A DNA stretch of 64,000 nt, taken from the NCBI GenBank assembly GCA_002102555.1, contig MCFL01000076.1:47348-111347 (forward strand), read 5' to 3'. A program made the position numbers and the translations under genes. Below, piece after piece: positions 60,430-64,000 of this stretch (positions are counted from its first letter, which is position 1; each line of letters starts with the position of its first letter). Origin of the DNA: Catenaria anguillulae PL171 (taxonomy: Eukaryota > Blastocladiomycota > Blastocladiomycetes > Blastocladiales > Catenariaceae). The notes under the pieces are model-generated. The model saw only the letters and a list, made by a program, of their open reading frames with translations. It did not search any database and was not told the DNA's origin.

Positions 60430-63400
60430 TCACTCATCTTCGTCCGACCCATCTCCGCTCTTGTTTGCAGCAGCCGTTGCTGCCGCCGTAACCGCCCGCC
60501 TCTGCAAACTATTCATGAGCCTGGACGGAATCACAACGCCCGCGGGTCCTTGCCGCGACAGCGACCCATGACGCGAGCCCATGGACACGTCTCTCTGCAT
60601 CGATCCACCAGGGCCATTGAGCATGTGCGGCAACTGGTTAAAGTCCTTCACATATGAGCCATTGCCCGATCCGTTCCGCGTCATGCCAAGTGACCTTGGA
60701 GGCGTCGCCCGGTTCGACAAGCTCGTGTTGGAAGGCGCGTTGCTGCCCAGTGAAGCGTCGAGTCGTTGGGCAGAGTTGGGAACCGAGAGAGAGTTGCTCG
60801 AGCGAACGTCGCTCATTTGATGCAAGGGCGACGGTGCTTGAATAGCGAGTGATTGGTCGAAACTGGCAGCTGCGCCTGGTTGTGGATGAGCGCTCACTGC
60901 GAACAGCGAAGAGCCCAAGGACGCCTCCACCCTTGTAGCCGTCGCCTTTGGCGAGCCTGGTGGCTCCAACGTGGCAGTCACTGAGAGTCGACGCCGTGTG
61001 AACGTCTCATTCCAACCAGTCGGCGACGTGGGCGACAAGGACGCTGTAGCACTTACCTCTTTTCCCGTCATGGTCAACTGCATCTTGGACCCGTTGTCGT
61101 TGTCTACCTTTTCAGCGTCATTTGGTCGTCTCTGCACCCGCGAACTCGACCGCCGAGTCATCATGCGCTCAATCACCAACGATTCAGCCTCTTGCTCCTC
61201 TTCGCTTTCTGCCGCAACCTCCAACATCTTGACCTTGCGCTGGCGTTCCGTCCCGTCCTGGCCACTCTTGACGTCCCACTGGTCTCCTTCTTCTTGCAGC
61301 CTCCGGTTGGCCTCGTTAACGGCGTGTGAGCGGGTAGTCTTGTGCTCCACGCCCTTTTCGCCGTCTCGTGTCTTTTTGCCCTTCCACGACTTGCCATTCA
61401 TTCTCAACCAGCCGTGGTCGAGGTAGTCGCGAATCGATGGGTCCAAGGTTTCGGTTGGAAGCTGGAACAGAATGCCTCGCACGCGACGAATCATCTTGGC
61501 GACATCGTCCAGGGGACGGTACAAAACATACGCAACAATAAAGAGGGACGGGAAAGTGGCGGAAAAGATGACGATCGAGGCGATTTCCGCCAAGTTGAAC
61601 TCGTTCTGGTTCAGCACGCTGTAAACCAATCGAGCTTGGACAATTGGATTGCGCAAGATTCCTTGCGGTTCAGCAATCAGAGCCGCCAAGTTGTAGTCGC
61701 GTGCAGTAACCGGTAACCTGCGATCCACGACACGGCGAGTGATGGTTGTGTACGTCACGAGTGCCTCCTCGACCGACATGCAAGAAGCTGAGGCATTTGT
61801 TGGCGGGCACGTCCGCGAAAACGTTACCTTGTCTGCCTCGGGAACACTTCCAAAAGTGCGAGGGAGTCCCTGCTCGGCGTTGCCGTAAAGTGTCCAAGAG
61901 TGATATGCTAAGGCCTCGTCTACCCGGGAGAGAATGTTGGATCGGAGCACTTCGGCTTGCTCATCATCGGGAGCGAGCATGGAAAGCTCTCGGAGTTCTG
62001 TCATGGACCGCACGACCATGGACAAGCGAAGCCCGCTGAAGTTGATGACGGATCCCCGGTTGCGTGCGAGCTCGAGTGGGCGAATGTAACAGTACGCGAG
62101 CCCAATTCCCATGCCCGTAATCACCAACAATGTGAAGACATACATGCCGAGCAACCGCCACATGGTCAAGTCCCTCGACCCTGGCCGCTCAGGTCCAAAC
62201 TGGCTGTTCCAATCGTCCTCACTACCCCGAATCTCGACCGACTGCTGAGTGTTATCACGCGCAGGGTCATTGGTCGCGCCGTTTTCGCGGATGACATCGG
62301 TTCCGTCGGCGCCTTCACGCTCGAGTTGCTCCTTGAGACACTCTTGCATTTCCTTGCAAAGAACACCTGCTACACGTCGTGGGATGCGGGTAAAGAGGCG
62401 ACGTGAAGCATTGAGTTCGCCAGACAGTCGAAGCCACACGGGGAGGAAAAAGACCAGGAAGGATGCAGCGGGAATAACCGAAATCGCGATGATGCTGGCA
62501 ACAAGCGAGTTGAACCGAAACCGAACATTATCCTCGTAGAATAGTTGGAATACTTTAACAAAGTCAAGCACAAACGTCAATACGGCATCCGGCAAACCGT
62601 TCACCACGAGCCAATTTACGTCGGCGTCGCCGGGGGTCAAGGAAGACACGGCAGCGCTTCCAAGGCGCAATGACTTGAACAGTACATGCGAGAGAAACTG
62701 GGACGGCGCGAGCTTTGTTGACACCGTCGGATCGGTGATGACTGGAGTCTGCCAGTAGTTCAGAAGCCCAGTCGATGATGATTCTGCAGTCCGGCCAAAA
62801 ATCGAAGTAATAGATGTCGATGCAGTAGAGGCGGCGGCAGTAATCTGTCCCTGAAGATACGGAAGAGTCCTCTGGGGCTTGGCCACAGACGTCACATTGT
62901 GTAGCAACAAGTCCATTGACCGAGCGTTCCAAGCGATTTCAAGGACGCTGAGTCGCACTCTGCGCAACACAAGGATGGTGAGCATTTTGTTGAATTCCAT
63001 CATTTCGGAGACAAGGGCCAAAACCTTGAGCGCTACGTACAATCCGGCATCAAGGATGTTGTTGCGGTCAGACAACTCTCGGGTCTTGAATACGCTCCCC
63101 ATGCCAAACACGACATTGATCCCGGCAAGCAAAAGAACAAACGATAGGACAATGTTGAGAACCAGCCGCCGGACGCCTTTCATGGCCACAACGTTGCGTG
63201 ACTCTTCCGTGCCCTCCACGTCGAAAATCGAACTCGAATCCACTGTGCTGAGGCTGTCGATTGTGTTGGCAGCGCTAGACTTGGTCATTTCCGAGTGTGA
63301 ATCTCCCGCATCACTGCTACGGCTCCCGGGTCGCTTCTTGTCGGCAACCATAGACGATTTTCGTGTTAGTGCAGGCGTGCTGACTTGGTTTCCTTCGGAT

Positions 63401-64000
63401 TGACCACCAATGATTTCGGCACGATCTTCGCTGAGCTTGATTGAGTAGTCAAGAATGGACTCGGCGAGCTCTTGATGGTTCAAGCACTCGCTCACAAATG
63501 ATGCATAGGTGCGCAAAACGACGATGGATGTCGGAAAGTTGTCTAGTAAGTTCCGATAGTGTTTCAGCGCTCTAGCTTGGTGATTCTGAATGCTATTTGA
63601 GGCAAAATCGGCCTATTCCAAACACTCAGTCAGGATTCAGTCGCATTAGGAGTCGGAGTTGAGCGGACTGCAGACATACGGTATCAAGGTTTGGTCGCTC
63701 TGTTGAACAAATACGCCAGAAGCGGACAGCCCACTGAAGAGCCTTTGTGTGATGCGATTGTGCCGATTGAAGATTGTGGATCTGTAGAAAAGCCAACAAT
63801 GAGATGTTTGTTCGACATGGAGCCAAGCTGGCCAGGGATAGTGGTCGTACATAACGTGCAACATCAAGACTCGATGCTTTGCGTAAATCGTCTTGCTGGC
63901 GGTAAGTTGCTATCTCTTGAAACTTGATAACCTTATAGAACTGGAACTGCGTATCTGGCAGCACTAAATTGCGGCCCAGCAAACGACGAATAGTTCCTTG
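60430..64000 (-). CDS. TmcB/TmcC-like multi-pass membrane protein, 5' end off window
   Basis: Minus-strand exons 64000(partial)..63680 and 63612..60430, joined over a 67-bp intron (GTATGT...ATAG); at least 1,168 residues. The N-terminal visible part is cytosolic and helical, with repeat-like segments: LGRNLVLPDTQFQFYKV, RALKHYRNLLDNFPTSIVVL, then RTYASFVSECLNHQELAE, typical of TmcB-like proteins. Several membrane helices follow (LVLNIVLSFVLLLAGINVVF; SLVASIIAISVIPAASFLVF; MYVFTLLVITGMGIGLAYCY; IVIFSATFPSLFIVAYVLY). A large domain between the last helices contains DEALAYHSWTLYGNAEQG and possible disulfide cysteines. The cytoplasmic tail of about 350 residues is Ser/Arg-rich and disordered. Proteins of this type are widespread in zoosporic fungi and some protists and are thought to be sensors. 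Ligand and partners unknown. Confidence 0.75.

Overview
The window is nuclear DNA of a fungus. Genes are interrupted by short spliceosomal introns (about 63-105 bp), the DNA is GC-rich, and the products include fungal-type genes (KCH-family potassium protein, myosin V with dilute domain, LEO1, JJJ1, HEM2, CKS1). A eukaryotic dCache-type sensor and a very large TmcB-like membrane protein point to an early-diverging zoosporic fungus. Blastocladiomycota is my best guess; this is inference, not shown directly. All gene models were built by hand from conserved protein sequence and reading phase; no search was run.

Layout. 1-24 kb is compact and gene-rich: an ankyrin/zinc-finger protein (-, runs off the left edge), V-ATPase subunit a (-), a Mg-chelatase-like gene (+), HEM2 (-), a dCache membrane sensor (+), ARF GTPase (-), CKS1 (+), a BRSK/Hsl1-type kinase (-), a second inverted copy of the Mg-chelatase-like gene (-), and a KCH potassium protein (+). 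An MFS transporter follows at 24.9-26.6 kb. 26.6-38 kb is accessory-like: a decayed pogo/Tigger-type transposase, a coiled-coil membrane protein with a decayed relative, and broken pieces of a protein kinase family on the minus strand. Myosin V occupies 38.1-43.5 kb. 43.5-56.2 kb mirrors the left side: one intact seven-exon member of the same kinase family (45.3-47.2 kb), a pair of about 430-bp direct repeats, and further decayed kinase copies on the plus strand. 56.4-64 kb is compact again: LEO1 (-), JJJ1 (+) and a TmcB-like multi-membrane protein (-, runs off the right edge).

How the genes relate. Most conserved genes are unconnected housekeeping functions (vacuolar acidification, heme synthesis, vesicle traffic, cell cycle, actin transport, Paf1 transcription complex, 60S ribosome biogenesis); several sit head-to-head over short shared promoters. 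The distinctive features are a kinase family that has expanded and decayed around the myosin gene, with paired inverted repeats on both sides; a Mg-chelatase-like gene duplicated in inverted orientation with its breakpoint at the start codon; and a 5' splice-site preference for GTNCGT.
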